From: Cruorifilaria tuberocauda
Taxonomy: Eukaryota > Nematoda > Chromadorea > Rhabditida > Onchocercidae
Reading direction: 5' to 3'
Assembly (NCBI GenBank): GCA_013365365.1
Contig: JABVXU010000540.1
Location: 1-36,168, forward strand
Length of the DNA stretch: 36,168 nucleotides
Notes under the pieces: generated by a model
Seen by the model: only the letters and a program-made list of their open reading frames with translations
What the model was told of the DNA's origin: nothing
Database searches by the model: none
Program-made: the position numbers and the translations under genes
Part shown: piece by piece, positions 22,279 through 34,030 of the stretch
Numbering within the stretch: the stretch's first letter is position 1
Layout: each line of letters begins with the position of its first letter

Positions 22279-24317
22279 ATTTAACAATTTTAAATTCCAA
22301 CACTGATAATTCATGTTTAATCTCATTAATAGTGGAAATTTCCTGAACCGGCTTTTTGTTTTTTCACTTACAATCTCCTAATAATCCGGAAAATGTTGAT
22401 TTTACTGTTACATATGAATTTTATATTCTTTTATAATTCTAAAATATCACGAAAAGAAACGAGAAATCGTAGATATCTTTTAAGAATGCTTTTGTAAAGT
22501 TTTTTTTTTGAAAAGTTCGTTAATCTAATTTGATTAATTGATTAATAGAATGGGATAAATTTGGAAAATAACAATAACAATAATCATGATAATAATAATC
22601 ATAATAACAATGAAATGGGTGGAGCAGCGGAATGAAATCGGAATAAAAGTGAAAGTGTGAATAACAAGAATTCTAGTTTCACGTATCCTCCGTTGCTACC
22701 TTAGTAATCAAAAAAGGACCTTTTTAACCCCCTTTTGTCCTCTTCTTTCATCACTATCTTTCTCTTGAAAGAAAAGGAGGGAAAAAAAAACAAAAGTGAA
22801 ATTATCAATGAATCAAACTGAATTGTATTGTGAACAGATAAAAGTTGATAACAGATGGAGAAAGAAAAGAAGTTGACCTTTCGAGAAGTTCACTTTTACT
22901 ACCCTGTCATTGAAATTACTCGCAAACAATGAAGGAAAATTATTCATTTCGAATGAACATTGAAAAGTTTTTAGGATATGAAATGATATGAATAAGCATT
23001 GGATTGAGCAAATAGTAAATGTCAAATTTTAATTATGAAATGATTGATTTATTGATATATTGATTGGCGATAATTGATATTTCTTGAATAGATTTTAAGC
23101 AAATTTTTCATTTTTCAAATTTATTCCAATAAAGATTTTTATCAATTTTTAAATTTTTTTTAATTAATCATTTTTATCTCGAAATGATAATCATTTACCT
23201 TCTCTAAATCTATCTATATAGCTCTTCTTGGAAGCTAACTTCCATTGATCTTATCAATTTCATTTATCACTGATATTTTCTGTTCTTTCTTGATTAAATT
23301 CAAATCAAATATCTATACATATATATTTGTTAAATTTAAAAAACAATAAAATTATGAATGAAAACTGAGAAATGAAATCCATTCTATAACTATCTTTATA
23401 ATCACGAGTTCATGTTACGATTATGATTACGATTGTATCATGATGACTGGAAATAAACATACATTAATTTCATCATCAATCATAACTTACTATTTTACAA
23501 CGAATTAGTATTACTTGCAATTAATAAAATTATTGAAAATGTAAAACAATTTCATTCTTTTCCGGTATATTTCGTTTCATATCGGAATTAAATTACTTTT
23601 TTTAATTCCGTAAATTTGAACAAAAGAAATAGGACGAAAATGTAATTTACAGATATTTGTCTAATAATTCATTCTTTTACAAGACAGTGAACAATACGGT
23701 ATGCGAAATGATAAATAAAATCAGGTATTTTAATATTTCCGGTTAATGTTTTCAGAAAAATGGAACAGAAAAAAGGAAAAATTATTTAAGGAAAGAAAAA
23801 TGACAGAAATAGAAATATTTAGGAAACTAATTTTTGCAATAATTTGAACTTCAATAATGGAAGTTAAAAATTTTTCTTCAACTCTTTTTAAGAATTTTTC
23901 ATGAAGGGTAAAAGTTAGACATTGAATGGTTGTAGAAACAGTAAATTGTAATTGTATGTAAAAATATAGGTTAAATCCGGAAAAAAAAAATAATTACTGG
24001 TATAAATTGAAAGTGAAATTTATCTGTAAAAGATAAAGAAAATGAAAATAGAAATTTTGTAATTAAAAGAGAGAGAGAGAGAGGGAGAGAGAAAGAGAGA
24101 GAGAGAGCTCTTCTTTTATTGTAAATGAGGACGGGTCCGATATGGCAGTGACACAATTACCTAAATTCTAAGGCTGGTTTTTATCAAAGATATATTACTA
24201 GAGAGAGAGAGAGAGGACGAGAGAGAAATATGCATTTCATTATTTACATTCCCTTTTCTTGTTTAACAGAAAATCCTTGTCTTAACCCGAAAACCTGAAA
24301 AACGAAACTCCGGTTAG

Positions 24318-24325
24318 TTACGTAA
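24318..24325. promoter_or_regulatory. TTACGTAA palindrome in the long intergenic interval
   Basis: Perfect PAR/NFIL3-type site about 9.4 kb upstream of the bZIP start. Low evidential weight on its own. Confidence 0.2.
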
Positions 24326-24950
24326 TCATATGAACAAATTGAAAAAGGAAATGCATTATAAAGCTGAAGAATTGCCGTTAGGAACGAAATCGAAATCCTG
24401 ATATGATTGCGAATCTCAATTATCAATTATCTAATTTTTAGAATAATGATAAAAAAGAAAGGAAATGATATTTGATAATTTTGATAAATTAGACTAGAAT
24501 GGATAATTAAAATCAAGCTACTTAATTATCCAGTAATTGAGCTTCATCTTAATTATACTGCAAGGAAAGCAAAAGCAGAAGATAAGACCAAAATTTTTTT
24601 TTGATTAACAGAAATTTCAGATAAAACTGGAATTGAAATTGATAATCAATTAATAGAATTGAACTGGAGCATATTTCGAGTATTGTTGTTAACAAATCTC
24701 GAGGGAAAGATAGATAATCGAGGGTGGATGTGAATATAATGCTATACTTGAGATTGACTTCATGGTATCGAGTATGTATGGTTCAAGCTGTAAACAACGA
24801 ACAAGTACTCCTCCCCTCACTTTAAAATCATCAATAAATGGTTATGACCTAAGGGTTATACTTCCGATAAACACTTATCAAATCTTTGCCCAAAATTGCA
24901 CATTAATGCTTATTAATGCTCATATATGGCAATAATTAATATTAAAAGTT

Positions 24951-25247
24951 AGAGTTAATTATGATTACTTTAATCAAAGCATAGTTAATTATGATTATTT
25001 TAATCAAAAATAGTTAATTGTGATTACTTTAATCAAGGTATAGTTAATTGTGATTACTTTAATCAAAGTAGTGTTGATTGTGATTACTTTAATCAAAGTA
25101 TAGTTAATTGTGATTATTTTAATCAAAGTATAGTTAATTATGATTACTTTAATCAAAGTATAGTTAACTGTGATTACTTTAATCAAGGTATAGTTAATTG
25201 TGATTACTTTAATCAAAGTATAGTTAATTGTGATTATTTTAATCAAT
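24951..25247. repeat. 30-bp minisatellite, ten units
   Basis: Units contain TAGTTAATTGTGATTACTTT followed by AATCAAAGTA, with spacing of 29-30 bp. Because 30 is a multiple of three, the minus strand stays open for 80 codons as a 10-residue repeat, which is an artefact. Each unit carries the dyad TGATTA-N3-TAATCA. Confidence 0.93.
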
Positions 25248-25443
25248 CATTGTTAGAATGTAATTTAGATTTAATTTGATCAATAGATATTACTGTAATA
25301 ATTTCAAGAAACTATCTTAAAATTCATTAATTTTTCTCGTCTTTATACTCTCTGTGTTTAAATTGTTATTCATTTTGTGTTGAAATAATGAAAAACGAAA
25401 TTACTGAAACAAATTTAAGAAAAAAAAATTAAGGTCAAGGATA

Positions 25444-25475
<32 letters not shown>

Positions 25476-26639
25476 TTCAAAAAAAAAACGAAAATGGAAA
25501 GGATGTCCTGATTTTCTTAATTATCCTAACTTTTATTTATTAGCTTTCATTTATTAGCATATTACTGGTCTTTTTCTCTTTCTGATAATCGATCATGTTG
25601 TTCGTTAATATGTCATTTCATTTTCATCTTTGATATATCCTCATTCCACAAAGAAACAGAAGAGAGAGAGAGAGAGAGAGAGGGGAAAAGATAAAAACAA
25701 GAAATTCGATCTCATATTTCAAGATTATCGAAATAATGTCTTTTAAATAAATGGAAATTTCATTGACAATAGCACTCTGACGGGTAAAATAAAAATGAAC
25801 TACGATAAAACACAATCAACTATGCTTCCTTTAAATTTCAAATTTCAAATTCAATCTAATATTTAATTTCATCTCTAAAATTTATCCCTTATTCTATTGT
25901 TAACTGATAATTTTATCAGTTAATCATTGTTTATCCATTTTTATACAACAAACTAAAAGTTATCTTTGTTAGGTAATTTAAATTTATCAAATAAAATTTG
26001 CTTAAATTTTGCAAAAGTTTTGAAGTTTATAAATGATGCTACAATTTTTAACTTTTCAACATTGGAACTTCAAAAACGAGCCAGCAAGCAATCAATCAGT
26101 ATTACTTACTTCAAATTGAAAAAGTAATTAGCAGTACAGTTTAAGTTTTGTTTGGTTCGATAAGTAATCAGATTTTTAAAGCTGTATTAATTTAGTTAAT
26201 TAATGATTGATAAGATTTTATATCTTTCAACAGCAGTTATCATTTTTTTCGCATTTGATCAAATAACAGTTTATTATTGGAAATTCAAAGATGACAAAGT
26301 AAGCGCTCAATTAGTATTACTTACTTTAAATTGAAAACCAATTAGATTAAAGTTCTATTCAGATAAGTAATTTAGGATTCTTAAAAATTTGTTAATTTTT
26401 GATTTGTTCTTTTTCATATTTCAAGATTTATTAATCTAAAAAACTCTTAAAGATGTACTGTTAAGTAAGTTAAATAAATTAAAGATTGATTTTTTTTTAT
26501 CGATATTTAAATTATATGTGATAAACAAAGTTATTCATTTACTTTATAACTCATAGGTGCTCAAAAATTTCGATGTATAAAACGATCTATCTGAACACAT
26601 ATATATGTAAATATATATCTGTATCTATATCTATATCTA

Positions 26640-26940
26640 GGTAAGATGAACCGGTTTTATTCCCACATTAAAATGCCCGAATAGTAGAACTTAAATAAGC
26701 CGAATTTGGGTCAGCAATTTCAACTTTCCGCGCCGTACCCTTTTCTCAATCACCCGTCTATACCGGCTCTTTTGAAAGCGAAAACGGATATGTGTAAAAT
26801 GTTTGTGTGTTACATGTGTCCGTGTACCGGTTCCTGTCACCATTTACATGGAAAGTTTAATTTTAAAAAGATAAATTGGAGGTGCATTTATTCGTGTCAA
26901 TAAAAACTAAACCATACCATACGGTTCGTACGGATTTGCA
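26640..26940. other. Compositionally distinct block, more C+G and CpG than its flanks
   Basis: The block includes CCGCGCCGTACCC at about 26728 and several CCGG sites. A 65-codon plus-strand frame (26706-26903) contains clustered cysteines (CKMFVCYMCPCTGSCHH) but has no clear splice context, signal or family. It could be an untranslated exon or conserved regulatory block of either neighbour. I do not call it a gene. Confidence 0.35.
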
Positions 26941-27949
26941 TCTGATTGTCAAAAAGAAAAATGGACATCTTTGATCTTTGTTCAATTTCAATAGAAAAAA
27001 ATAATATCAAATTTAAAGCAATCATTTATTTCATTTAACATTGATAAAATGAAATTTAAATTTTAATCTGATAGTTTATTAAATTATGAATTACGCTATG
27101 ATTAATTAATAATTGATTAATTAAGAGTGATTAATTAATAACTGCTATAATCTCTTAATCGCTAACTGCCTATCTAGAAGTTATCATGCTAGAAGAAGTA
27201 ATTGTTTTTTTTTTTCACAATAAATCATAAAGTAATTACATCTATTTCAAAGTAATCAGAAATTGATTAATCTTTGATAACGATTCGCAGTCTTCATTAA
27301 GTATGTAACTTAGTATTTAATTTAGTGATGTGTCTAGTATAAATCATTAGGTGTTTTAATAATATATATTTAATATAAATTAAATTAATTATTCAATTAG
27401 TTCACTATATATTTAGTATGAATCAATCAATACTTGATAAAATCAATTAGTTTTTTAGATATCTAATATAAATCAATTAATCAATTAGTTTCAATACAAA
27501 TCAATACAAATCAATCAATACTTAACATCAGTCGATTAGTTTTCTATATATTTAATATTAATTAATTAATTAATTAGTGATTAATAATGCTTTTTATCGT
27601 TTCCAGAGCCGCCTTGATACGTATAATTGTTTTCATTTTTTCAATTTCAGCATATCGAGTATTAATGCGATCATTTATCGTCGGATCTAACTTTAAGACT
27701 ATAAATTAATGTTTCGAAAAATTAAAACAAAATCGAATTTAGATTCCATATACCATCGTTTGCCGGATAGTCAAAATCCGGATGTTTCGAAAGACGAATT
27801 GAGGTCAAACCATGAAATTTTTGGATATGACATCACTTATTATATAGTTTTATATTTGAATTTTTGTTTTTAAATATTGGATTCCATTGTTCTGTAAGTA
27901 ATGAAAATTCATTAAATCATTCTCATCGATTTCAGTACAAAATCCAGTT

Positions 27950-28060
27950 TATTTCAGTGTATGATCAGTTCGTTTCAGTTCATGATTCAGTTCGTTCCAT
28001 TCCAGTTCATGATTCAAATCGTTTCAGTTCATGATGTGGATAAGTTCTAATTCATGACGT
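27950..28060. repeat. Short tandem repeat of CAGTTCRTTTCAGTTCATGAT type
   Basis: About four degenerate units of roughly 22-28 bp built from GTTCRTTTCAGTTCATGAT. Non-coding. Confidence 0.7.
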
Positions 28061-28789
28061 ATCAAATCTATTATCACTTCATCGTTGACAGTACAATCAA
28101 TGATTCCTCATTCATTTTTTTCATCACTACACCTAAAATGTCCAAATTTTAGATTTACGAAATTACACAAAAAGAGGGTCGAATTTAATCGGATCACCTG
28201 TTAATTAAATGCAATAAAATGCTGCGGTGATAATTATAGTATTTTACCTTGCTTCATTTACCTGAAATAAAAAGCCTTAATCCATTGCCATTCATTACAT
28301 CATTCGATTTAAGTAGCTTAACATAGGAAAAATCAATAAATTTATTTAAATACTTTTCAATAAAATCAAATCATTATCAAGAGAAAATATTCATGTATCT
28401 TTTTCTCAATAATCATATCATATGATAAAGCTAAAAGCAATTCACTTAAGTCACTTGAATTCAGAGATCAGCTATTCATTTTGCTAAATACTACATGCAA
28501 GGTCAAGTAATTGTGAAAGGTCAAATAAAACAACCGCTTCTCTGATAATAATGATCTATAAATAAAATAACCAGTGCTAAATATATCACTTTTGCAATTC
28601 ATTTTATCCTAAGCTATACAATTATGTAATTCAATGTTACAGTATTAGTTATTAAATGTTACAGTATTAAAATATCACTGTAATTTCTTAAATTATCAAT
28701 GATAGAGTTAACTATTGCAATCGAAATGCTTAAATCAATTATTTAGCTTAGTGAAAGAAACTTTAGATAAAATTGAAGTTCGATAAAAT

Positions 28790-28946
28790 GATCAAAGATA
28801 GTTGTCATGCTTTTAAGTTATTTGTTTTTTAAACTTAATAAAACTGCAAATTGAGCATGACAATTATCTTTAATCTCTGATTAATCTCTGATTAAAATAA
28901 TTGTCATGCTCAATTTGCAGTTTTATTAAATTTAAAAAACAAATAC
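28790..28946. repeat. Long hairpin (foldback) with about 50-bp arms
   Basis: Left arm 28817-28867 and right arm 28897-28946 are reverse complements except for one bulged base and one mismatch. The 29-nt loop contains TAATCTCTGAT twice. A further partial copy of the arm end (GATCAAAGATAGTTGTCATGC, 28790-28810) lies just upstream, offering an alternative pairing with 28854-28874. RNA from either strand would form a near-perfect stem, so it could be a MITE-like element or a small-RNA precursor. Confidence 0.85.
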
Positions 28947-29056
28947 AATTCATTCATACAAATAGCTTTTTTAATTTTTACCAATTAATGCAAAAGCCAA
29001 AAAATTAAAATTATTTCGTTGAAATTTTAAAGATGATTATGCGAATTTTATCCTGT

Positions 29057-29430
29057 TATTATTAGTCTTTGGTTGATACGAGTGCATTTCTTGGTTTTAA
29101 AAATTGAATTGTTCAAACAGATGAATCATCTGTTCCTACATACAACCAATACATAATTTGACGTAAGTTATTGTGGTTCAAATCAGCGTAAAACGGATCC
29201 GGAACCGACCAGTTCCTGAATCAAATTAGATGTTAGATGTTATATTGTTATTAATCTTTGGTTGATACATGCATTTCTTGGTTCTAAAAATTGAATTGTT
29301 CAAACAGATGAATCATCTGTTCCTATATACAACCAATACACAATTTGTCGTAAGTTATTATGGTTCAAATCAGTGTAAAACGGATCCGGACCAGTCCCGA
29401 CCAATTCCTGAATTAGATTGGATGTTATTT
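29057..29430. repeat. 189-bp tandem duplication upstream of the serpin
   Basis: Two long copies share TTTGGTTGATAC (about 29069 and 29258), the dyad AACAGATGAATCATCTGTT, and AAAACGGATCCGG. The copies differ at scattered bases, so the duplication is not recent. It ends about 200 bp before the serpin start. Confidence 0.85.
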
Positions 29431-29593
29431 TCACTTTGAGGTTTTCCTTGTTTAATGATAGCTTTTTTTGAACTCCGTTTATGAATATTAGCCATTTACA
29501 GCAAACTATGTTTTTTCGAAATGTTGCGAGTGAAAGTGACGGATCTTACGTGTAACACGGCGGAAAGCCAATCCGATAATGCCGGAAATTAAT

Positions 29594-29603
29594 CGTTTTT
29601 CAG
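29594..29603 (+). promoter_or_regulatory. Splice acceptor upstream of the serpin ATG
   Basis: CGTTTTTCAG ends at 29603, 27 nt before the ATG at 29631. Likely spliced-leader acceptor, or a cis acceptor to an unseen non-coding exon. Confidence 0.5.
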
Positions 29604-29630
29604 CAATCCACTAAATATCAATAATTCCTC

Positions 29631-32297
29631 ATGAGACTTATCGAAATAATACTTATTGCGGTGGTAGTACTCGGCGACACGTGCCGTAGTGATGATACCT
29701 TGAATGCCTGTTCTGATAGCAATGATACAGACAGGTATATTAATTTTAATTGATGAACGTAACCGTCGTTATTTAGGAATCAGTTAGATTGTCTATATTT
29801 CTATCGGGAATCCTCAAATTATCCTGATCTTTATATCCCAATGAACAGCAAAACTTTATCACTTACCCCAAAGACCTATTGATATAATCAAAGAGATAAA
29901 ATATACCAAGTAAGGACAATAGGGCCAAAGCCAAATTATGTAGCTTAATCAACGAAAAGTAAAAGTTTTAGAAATACCTGATGAGATTTAAAAAACGTAA
30001 GAAGAAAATTTCCTCATACATGAAGCTAATAAAACGTTGCAGGCTATTGATGACTAAGGCCCAAATGAATTTTGCATTGGAACTATTGCGCCATTCTTCA
30101 CAGGCTACTAAATCAGCGCTGTTGTCACCGTTTGCGGTAACATCTGCATTACTGATATTACATGCAGGAGCTAATGGTAGAACCGAGAGTGAGATAAGAG
30201 AAGCGCTTTTTGCAGGTATAAGCTTCCAGATATAAGCGCTTTTAAATCTATATCGAATTATGGTGAAAGTATTTTGATCAGTTTTATTAGTACAATAAAT
30301 CACTTGTGATAAAGACAGCTTCTAAGAAAGTTGCTTATCAGTAAAGCTTTCAGGTCAATCTAAAGATGTTCTTGAAGCTTATGTAAGATGTACTATCGCA
30401 GATATTCTGGATCAAGCAAAGCGCAACGATCATGCTTTCAGTTATTCGACTAAATTCGTGGTGGAACGAAATTTTTTCCTGCCTAATTTCAAAGAGATTG
30501 CCCATCAACATCACGTTTCTGAGTTCATGCGGATTGACTTCTCCTCACCTACGCAAAAGAATAGTTCAATGAAAGTACTGTTATCACCTTTAATTTAATT
30601 AATTCCAGATTCTGAAGAAAAATTCTCGGAGAAAGTCTTCGACATATTCTTACGGTTTTTACTTGCAAACAAATCCATAAATTAAAACTTACTGTAATTT
30701 GCAATTTAATTTTAAGTACTTTGGATTAAATAAAAGTTTGATATATTGCAGATACTAAAAAAATGGACCAAACGTTATCGTGATTTCGGAGCTGCTAACT
30801 TTATTTCCGTTATTTCGGATGGTTTACTTGAGCTATTTAATGAATTGCATTTCTCTGATTACTGGCAATACGAATTCGTACCCATGAATTATCGGACAAC
30901 TTTCTATTTGGAACCATTTGAAAGGATTGATGTAATTTGAAGAAAAAAGTTTTATTCATTTTATCATTATACTGATAAGAGAATATTGATAAGATTAAGT
31001 GGTATTAGATTAAAACATCTCTCTGATAATCATAAACTTATCTTTACGCTTCTTGAAATCTTAAAATAAGTTTATTTAATTCATTACTTAAAGCCCTAAA
31101 GAAAGAAATAAACTTCTAAATAAAATTGGTACTAAATTTAGCTACCGATGATGATAAGGAAAGCGGAATTTCCATACTACGAAGATGAGGAAGTGCAGGT
31201 AGTATCATTACCATTGAAAGATACCACAATGCAAATGTTACTCATTCAGTCAAAGCAGGCTATTGGATTATCAAAACTTGAAAATAAACTTACCGGAGAG
31301 AAATTATTCAATTACATTAATGCACTTGATTCATCAAATGAAATTACGGTTTGTTTGCTATTTAGCTTTACTTATTTGCTCCTAGAGAATATTCAGTTTT
31401 TCCGGATTGATAGATTGCGTAATTTTCCGTTAAAATTTTCCGCCTTTCAAATTTTTAAACCATTTGAATAGTTTAATCATTTAAAGCATAAAAAATCAAA
31501 AGTGAAAATTTAATAGCCAGCAAAACTATCCTATCCTATCATTGATGCTATTTTCGAGAGTTTGACATTTCAATTTATGAATATCCAAATAATTTTAGGT
31601 TACAATGCCAAAATTCACAATGCATGATGAACAGAATTTCTCATTTACACTGCGAAATATCGGAATACAATCAATATTTGATCAATCGGCTGACTTTTCC
31701 GGCATTTCCGATCATATGCTCTCTATAAATGGTATTGGAAATGCAGCTACTATCATGGTTTATGATTTTACTGTAAATTTGTTCTTTTTAACAATTATAA
31801 ACTTAGTCCGAAACTAATCACATGAATTGATAATTGATAAGCTAAATTAATTGATAATCAAACTAACTGATAAGTTAAATATTATTTTTAGATTGCTAAA
31901 CAAATGCAACAATATATTTATCAGTAGTAATCACTGAAATTCTAAAATAAGTTGATAATTTAAAAGATATCTTTTTAAAATTCATCTAAACAATTAATGA
32001 ATAATTAAGAAGAAAAAAAGTTGCTAAATTCAGATTAATGAGAAAGGAATCAATAACGATAACTCATACATCCCAGCGAATGATGATGATATGGAAATTG
32101 ATGAATTTACCATCGATGGATATTATTTTAATGCTAATCACTCCTTTCTCTATGCAATTATTGATCACCGCGGCACTATTCTGTGGATTGGTCGTTATAC
32201 AGGAAAGGGAAGAAACAATCCTCGAAAACTCAGAGCAGGAGTAAAAGAAGGAAAACTATGGAAATTAGTAATAGATGATCCTATGGACGATGATTAA
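29631..32297 (+). CDS. Secreted divergent serpin, probably non-inhibitory
   Basis: Seven exons join in frame: 29631-29734, 30043-30215, 30354-30574, 30752-30931, 31142-31348, 31599-31772 and 32034-32297, giving about 440 aa. MRLIEIILIAVVVLGDTC is a signal peptide. Serpin landmarks follow in order: MNFALELLRH; ALLSPFAVTSALLILHAGA (helix B region); FNELHFSDYWQYEF, matching the family's NAIYFKGxWxxxF; PMMIRKAEFPYY; VVSLPLKDTTMQMLLI; LTGEKL; TMPKFTMHDEQNF; IFDQSADFSGIS; and HSFLYAIIDHRGTILWIGR near the end. The hinge of the reactive loop reads EKGINNDNSYIPA (356-368) instead of the small-residue EEGTEAAAAT pattern, and the loop is long and acidic (NDDDMEIDEF). Inhibitory serpins need that hinge to insert the loop, so protease inhibition is unlikely. 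A 30-residue basic then acidic tail extends past the usual C terminus. Filarial serpins are known secreted proteins; the specific role here is unknown. Confidence 0.88.
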
Positions 32298-34005
32298 TTT
32301 GTTATTAATATTATATTAATTGATCAATATCTCATAAATTACCTATGCTAAAACATGAAGTTAATTTAGAAGCATCTATCATGAAAATATTTCGAGGAAG
32401 TATCAAGTACCGGTTTTACCAGTACCAGAAAGTACCAATTGATAGTATCAATAAACGAATTTATTCAATTACTAATGATTGAATGATAAGAAGCTGATAG
32501 AATAACTCTATTTGTATGAATGGGCCATGTTACTCTTCTGATAGCGTGAGATTTACTCCTCGATTGATTGGTACTTACACGTAACGTAAGTAACAGCACA
32601 CATATTTCCCGAGTTGGACGGTACGAAGAATCATTTAGAGACAATGATAATGATTAAAGCATAAATGACGTGAATAGAGGAGATAAACGAATAGAATATC
32701 ACGTAGACATAAACGAGATTAGTGAATGAAATATCACGTAAGCTTACAATAGCTAATACTTAATGAATGATTAAGCAACACGACAAAAGCCCACGGGAGG
32801 GAGGAGTTTAACTTATAGTTTAACTTTAATTTAACTTTAGTTTTTAGTTTAACTTTAACCCAGGGACGTGAGTTTATTAGGATCATAACAATACAAAATA
32901 CAAATAATATATACCATAATACAAAAATAATCATGTAAATGATTTTATATCGGATTTTTCCAACGGGATTTATTGATTCAGGATAAATCAGTTCAAATTA
33001 AATTAGACAAATCAAGCAATCAGGTCACTTATTGTTTCAACTGCTTCGATCATTACAAGATTTATAATTACAATAACTATCACAATATTGAATAGTTTAG
33101 CAGACATTGTTGAATTTATTTGTTCCAGTTATTTTTTTAAATAAATTAGCCAGCATTATTTATGCCTAGGGTAAAGAAATTAATTCAAAAAATAGAATGC
33201 ATAAGTTCTTCTTTTACTTAAAATGGGAACTATTTACATTATTAACTGCATAGTGAAGGTCAAAGGTCGTGGATTTTGTATAGATTATTGAATAACCACT
33301 TCCCTCTCAGCTCATTTGCAAATGTTTTCATTTGACCAGATCATGTGATGTTACTTATTTCTTTTCCTCTATTCCTAATAAATGCATTTGCATTTTTCGC
33401 TTAGATTCTTAGTATCGATCAAATGATTTCTCAGAATTGATCAAATGATTGAATTAGACAATTTCAATTTGATTAATTTAAGAAAGTTGTGGAGAGATGA
33501 GCGTTCCTATCGAAAGTTCAAATTCTGATTGGTTTAAACAAAAAATAATAATAAAATAATAAATGTAAATGGCTTTTTATTAAAATTGTAATTCGCTAAA
33601 TTTAGTTATACAACAATATAATATAGAATAAAGGATAATAATTGAAATAAAGTAATACTTATCTAAGAAAGTTACTAGTAGCCTGAGTAATCAATAATTA
33701 CTGCGAAAATTAGATGTATTTGGGGATGAAATGTTCAGGTACTGTTCCATATATCATCTTTATTAAGTCAACATAATCACTGATTTGGCTCTGAGGTATG
33801 CTTCTTTTCCTATATTGATGTCAAAATTGATCTAACCTAATTTTATTTATTTATTTGAGAAAGTAATCCATTCCTTTATTATTGAAACCCAATCTGCTAA
33901 TTAATATTCTACCTGCATAACTTACAAGTTATGGCATTTATTCTGTTTATGAACAAGTGTTACTACTTATTATTTAGTATTAATAAGTTTCTTTTTACTT
34001 TGGAA
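32298..34005. other. Intergenic region between serpin and C6-like gene
   Basis: No gene recognised on either strand. The interval holds the serpin 3' flank, a short TTTAACTTTAGTTT repeat (32805-32860) and a DR1-type motif at 33257. The 60-codon plus-strand frame beginning at 33931 covers the C6-like gene's first exon in the wrong frame. Confidence 0.55.
33257..33269 (+). promoter_or_regulatory. DR1-type nuclear receptor element upstream of the C6-like gene
   Basis: AGGTCA, one A, AGGTCG: the best-formed DR1 in the window, about 760 bp upstream of the next start codon. Function is inferred from the motif only. Confidence 0.35.
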
Positions 34006-34015
34006 AAATTTTCAG
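34006..34015 (+). promoter_or_regulatory. Splice acceptor upstream of the C6-like gene ATG
   Basis: AAAATTTTCAG ends at 34015, 15 nt before the ATG at 34031. It is the same hexanucleotide-plus-A/T pattern as at the GPCR start, and a likely spliced-leader acceptor. Confidence 0.5.
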
Positions 34016-34030
34016 GAAGAATTCGAAACT

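Larger units (their letters stand above)
14959..29593. other. 14.6-kb gene-free interval rich in repeats
   Basis: No coding exon could be supported on either strand. Listed separately below are the larger repeats and motif clusters. Smaller items are ATA/ATG triplets (15530-15555), a GGAAAT hexamer run (17600-17626), GA tracts (20405-20440, 24067-24107, 24200-24226, 25658-25682), a CT tract (25450-25476) and an AAT/AAC triplet run (22566-22612). Degenerate AATCAATTA repeats lie at about 27360-27560. Much of this may be 5' regulatory DNA or untranslated-exon introns of the bZIP gene, which is transcribed away from it. Confidence 0.55.

Noticed and set aside
25004..25246. 80-codon minus-strand frame with a 10-residue Ile/Thr/Asn/Tyr repeat
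   Set aside because: The 30-bp minisatellite period is a multiple of three, which keeps the frame open. Codon content follows the repeat, and there is no start context or domain.
29057..29430. Possible tRNA genes suggested by GGTTCAAATC-like text
   Set aside because: No cloverleaf arms or acceptor stem could be fitted around either copy.
29968..30303. 111-codon minus-strand frame
   Set aside because: Antisense shadow of serpin exon 2, which has clear serpin sequence on the plus strand.
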